From Castellaniella sp. UBA6218 (GTDB lineage: Bacteria; Pseudomonadota; Gammaproteobacteria; Burkholderiales; Burkholderiaceae_B), in NCBI GenBank assembly GCA_002421865.1, contig DISE01000027.1, positions 1 to 8,135 on the forward strand: a stretch of 8,135 bases of DNA, written 5' to 3'. Both the position numbers and the translations under genes were made by a program. Below, one piece after another: positions 6,312-8,135 of the stretch; position 1 is the stretch's first letter, and every line of letters begins with the position of its first letter. The notes beneath the pieces were generated by a model. The model saw only the letters and a list, made by a program, of their open reading frames with translations, did not search any database and had not been told where the DNA came from.

Positions 6312-7697
6312 ATGAACACCCCTCTGCCCCCCGCCGTCTTCAAGGCCTATGACATCCGAGGCACAGTGCCCGGACAGATCAACGAGCCCTTCGCCCACCG
6401 CCTGGGCCTGGCCCTGGCCGCCCAGGCCCGGCGCGAAGGCGTACGCAGCCTGGCGGTCGGCTACGACGGGCGCCTGAGCAGCCGTGGGCTGGCCCACGCC
6501 GTCAAGACCGGCCTGCACGCGGGCGGGATCAATACCGTGGACCTGGGCCTGGCGCATACGCCCCTGGTGTATTACGCCGCCCACCGCGACGGCAGCGGTT
6601 CCGGTGTCGCCATCACCGGCAGCCACAACCCGCCCGACTACAACGGCTTCAAGATGATGATGGCGGGGCGCACCCTCCATGGCGACGACATCCAGGCCTT
6701 GCGCCTGGCCATGGAGGACATCCAGGCGCCCGTGGGCATGACGCCGGGCATCAGCGTCGTCACCGACCTGATCGACACCTACATCCGCGAGATCGCCGGC
6801 CACATCCGCCTGGCGCGCCCCATGCGCATCGCCATCGACTGCGGCAACGGCGTGGGCGGCGTGGCCGCCGCCCGCCTGTTCCGGGCGCTGGGCTGCACGG
6901 TTGACGAACTGTATTGCGACGTCGACGGCCTGTTTCCCAACCACCATCCCGACCCGGCGGACCCGGCCAACCTGCGGGACCTGATCGCCCATCTGCAAGG
7001 CACCGACTGCGAACTGGGCCTGGCCTTCGACGGCGACGCCGACCGCCTGGGCGTGGTCACGCGCTCGGGCCAGATCATCTGGCCCGACCGGCAGATGATC
7101 CTGTACGCCCGCGACGTGCTGCGCCGCGTGCCGGGCGCGCCCATCATCTTCGACGTCAAGTGCAGCCGCCACCTCGAGCAGGCCATCACGCAGGCGGGCG
7201 GCCGGCCGGTGATGTCGCAGACCGGGCACTCGCTGATCAAGGCGAAACTGGCAGAGACGGGCGCGCCGCTCGCCGGCGAGATGAGCGGGCACATTTTCTT
7301 CAAGGAACGCTGGTACGGCTTCGACGACGGCCTGTACGCGGGCGCCCGGCTGCTCGAGATCCTGTCGCGCGCGGCCGATCCGAGCGCCGTGCTCGACGCG
7401 CTGCCCGACGCGGTCAGCACGCCGGAACTGAACATCCGGATGGCCGAGGGCGAACCGTTCGAACTGGTGCGCCGGCTGAAGGAGTCCGCGCGCTTCGACG
7501 GCGCGGGCGATGTCGTCACGATCGACGGCGTGCGGGTCGAATACGCCGACGGCTTCGGCCTCGCGCGGCCGTCGAACACGACCCCCGTCGTTGTGCTGCG
7601 CTTCGAGGCCGACTCGCAGCAAGCGATCGAGCGCATCCAGGCGGATTTCAGGCGCGCGATCGAGGGCGTCTGGCCGGGCGTGCAACTGCCGTTCTGA
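6312..7697 (+). CDS. algC: Phosphomannomutase/phosphoglucomutase (AlgC-like)
   Basis: The 461-residue product is an alpha-D-phosphohexomutase that interconverts 6-phospho and 1-phospho forms of mannose and glucose, feeding GDP-mannose and UDP-glucose for lipopolysaccharide and exopolysaccharide. The four domains are visible through their active-site loops: AYDIRG (residues 12-17), the catalytic phosphoserine loop ITGSHNPPDYNGFK with Ser104, the metal loop FDGDADR with Asp240, Asp242 and Asp244, the sugar-specificity loop GEMSGH (322-327), and the phosphate-binding RPSNTTP (419-425). All are intact and the length matches Pseudomonas AlgC-type enzymes. The ATG at 6312 is preferred; an in-frame ATG at 6279 adds 11 residues without family support. 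Codon choice shifts in the last third of the gene (see findings). The symbol follows Pseudomonas usage; an alginate role is not implied. Confidence 0.96.
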   Translation: MNTPLPPAVFKAYDIRGTVPGQINEPFAHRLGLALAAQARREGVRSLAVGYDGRLSSRGLAHAVKTGLHAGGINTVDLGLAHTPLVYYAAHRDGSGSGVAITGSHNPPDYNGFKMMMAGRTLHGDDIQALRLAMEDIQAPVGMTPGISVVTDLIDTYIREIAGHIRLARPMRIAIDCGNGVGGVAAARLFRALGCTVDELYCDVDGLFPNHHPDPADPANLRDLIAHLQGTDCELGLAFDGDADRLGVVTRSGQIIWPDRQMILYARDVLRRVPGAPIIFDVKCSRHLEQAITQAGGRPVMSQTGHSLIKAKLAETGAPLAGEMSGHIFFKERWYGFDDGLYAGARLLEILSRAADPSAVLDALPDAVSTPELNIRMAEGEPFELVRRLKESARFDGAGDVVTIDGVRVEYADGFGLARPSNTTPVVVLRFEADSQQAIERIQADFRRAIEGVWPGVQLPF

Positions 7698-7768
7698 GCG
7701 GCCCGCCCCGCTTGCGAGGGGGCGGCCGGGCGCGGCCGCTGCCCGGTCGACTCGCTGCCGATCGCAAC

Positions 7769-7804
7769 CGGCAATAAGGCCGCCCGCAGGCGGCCTTATT
7801 GCCG
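7769..7804. terminator. Bidirectional intrinsic terminator between algC and alaS
   Basis: CGGCAATAAGGCCGCC (7769-7784) and its exact reverse complement (7789-7804) form a perfect 16-bp stem with a 4-base CGCA loop. The core is a GC-rich 7-bp GGCCGCC/GGCGGCC stem; on either strand it is followed by TTATT, which acts as the weak U tract. The symmetry suits termination of both converging transcripts, algC ending 71 bases to the left and alaS ending 13 bases to the right. A second, weaker GC hairpin (CCGCCCC 7703-7709 with GGGGCGG 7719-7725) lies just after the algC stop but has no T run. Confidence 0.9.
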
Positions 7805-7817
7805 AAAGCGCGTGCGA

Positions 7818-8135
7818 TCAGAGGCGCGCTTCGGCCCAGGCTTTGACTGACGCGAGCGCGGCCGGCAGATTGGCCGGTTCAGTGCCGCCGGCCTGCGCCA
7901 TGTCTGGGCGACCACCGCCCTTGCCGCCGACCTGCTGCGCGACCATGTTCACGAGCTCGCCGGCCTTCAGCCTTGCGGTCAGATCGGGCGTGACGCCGGC
8001 GATCAGGCTCACGCGCCCGTCGGCGACCGCCGCGAGCACGATCACCGCCGACTTCAGCTTGTCCTTGAGCTTGTCCATGGTTTCGCGCAAGGTCGGCACA
8101 TCCGCACCTTCCAGCACCGCGGCCAGCACCTTGAC
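7818..8135 (-). CDS. alaS: Alanyl-tRNA synthetase, C-terminal fragment
   Basis: This is the last 105 codons plus stop of alaS; the gene enters from the right edge and its start is outside the window. The enzyme charges tRNA-Ala. The visible part is the C-terminal C-Ala/DHHA1-type domain, which helps dock tRNA. It is identified by the conserved glycine-rich motif VGGKGGGRPDMAQAGG near the C-terminus, preceded by a lysine-rich helix (LRETMDKLKDKLKSA) and the strand AVIVLAAVADGRVSLIAGVT. The end is intact: TGA, then 13 bases to the shared terminator. Leucine and alanine codon choice (CTC and GCG frequent) resembles the 3' third of algC more than the genes to the left. Confidence 0.97.
   Translation of the reverse strand, partial: VKVLAAVLEGADVPTLRETMDKLKDKLKSAVIVLAAVADGRVSLIAGVTPDLTARLKAGELVNMVAQQVGGKGGGRPDMAQAGGTEPANLPAALASVKAWAEARL

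Noticed and set aside
5280..7685. An 801-codon open reading frame on the minus strand.
   Set aside because: It crosses algC in antisense and the FAD dehydrogenase gene in a wrong frame, spanning their promoters. No recognisable domain is present.
7703..7725. A GC hairpin right after algC as a second terminator.
   Set aside because: It has a 7-bp stem but no T run on either side, and a much better terminator follows about 45 bases later.
1..8135. CRISPR arrays, insertion sequences, defence or other novel gene systems.
   Set aside because: I saw no regularly spaced repeats, transposase motifs or terminal inverted repeats, and every reading frame with real protein character belongs to a known housekeeping family.

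Overview
The window is an ordinary, densely packed stretch of chromosome from a GC-rich betaproteobacterium. The MutM, IspE and phosphomannomutase sequences, and the gene order TPR protein - lolB - ispE - tRNA-Gln, most resemble Alcaligenaceae (Bordetella/Achromobacter and relatives, order Burkholderiales). That placement rests on family recognition from memory, not on a search. No mobile element, CRISPR array, phage gene, toxin-antitoxin pair or defence island is visible, and no gene-free stretch exceeds about 120 bases.

Layout, left to right. Positions 67-3412 hold one leftward unit: a TPR repeat protein, lolB (outer-membrane lipoprotein receptor), ispE (isoprenoid precursor kinase) and a tRNA-Gln(UUG). 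The genes overlap by 4 bases or lie 5-13 bases apart, so they are probably cotranscribed. An 85-base divergent gap separates this unit from rightward mutM (8-oxoguanine glycosylase), which converges on a leftward RidA-family gene. Next is a leftward FAD-dependent 2-hydroxyacid dehydrogenase of the GlcD / D-2-hydroxyglutarate dehydrogenase type. A 91-base divergent gap then leads to rightward phosphomannomutase/phosphoglucomutase (algC-like). This converges on the 3' end of alaS, which runs off the right edge. A perfect 16-bp inverted repeat with a 4-base loop lies between algC and alaS and looks like a bidirectional terminator.

The genes are housekeeping functions: envelope assembly (LolB, the TPR protein, sugar-phosphate mutase), isoprenoid synthesis, DNA repair, metabolite damage control, redox metabolism and translation. 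I see no new multi-gene system. The points most worth a second look are: the TPR protein sits where Pseudomonas has the lipoprotein LbcA but has no lipobox; the tRNA-Gln acceptor stem has two non-canonical pairs; codon choice changes inside algC and stays changed into alaS; and the algC leader holds a small hairpin followed by a T run.
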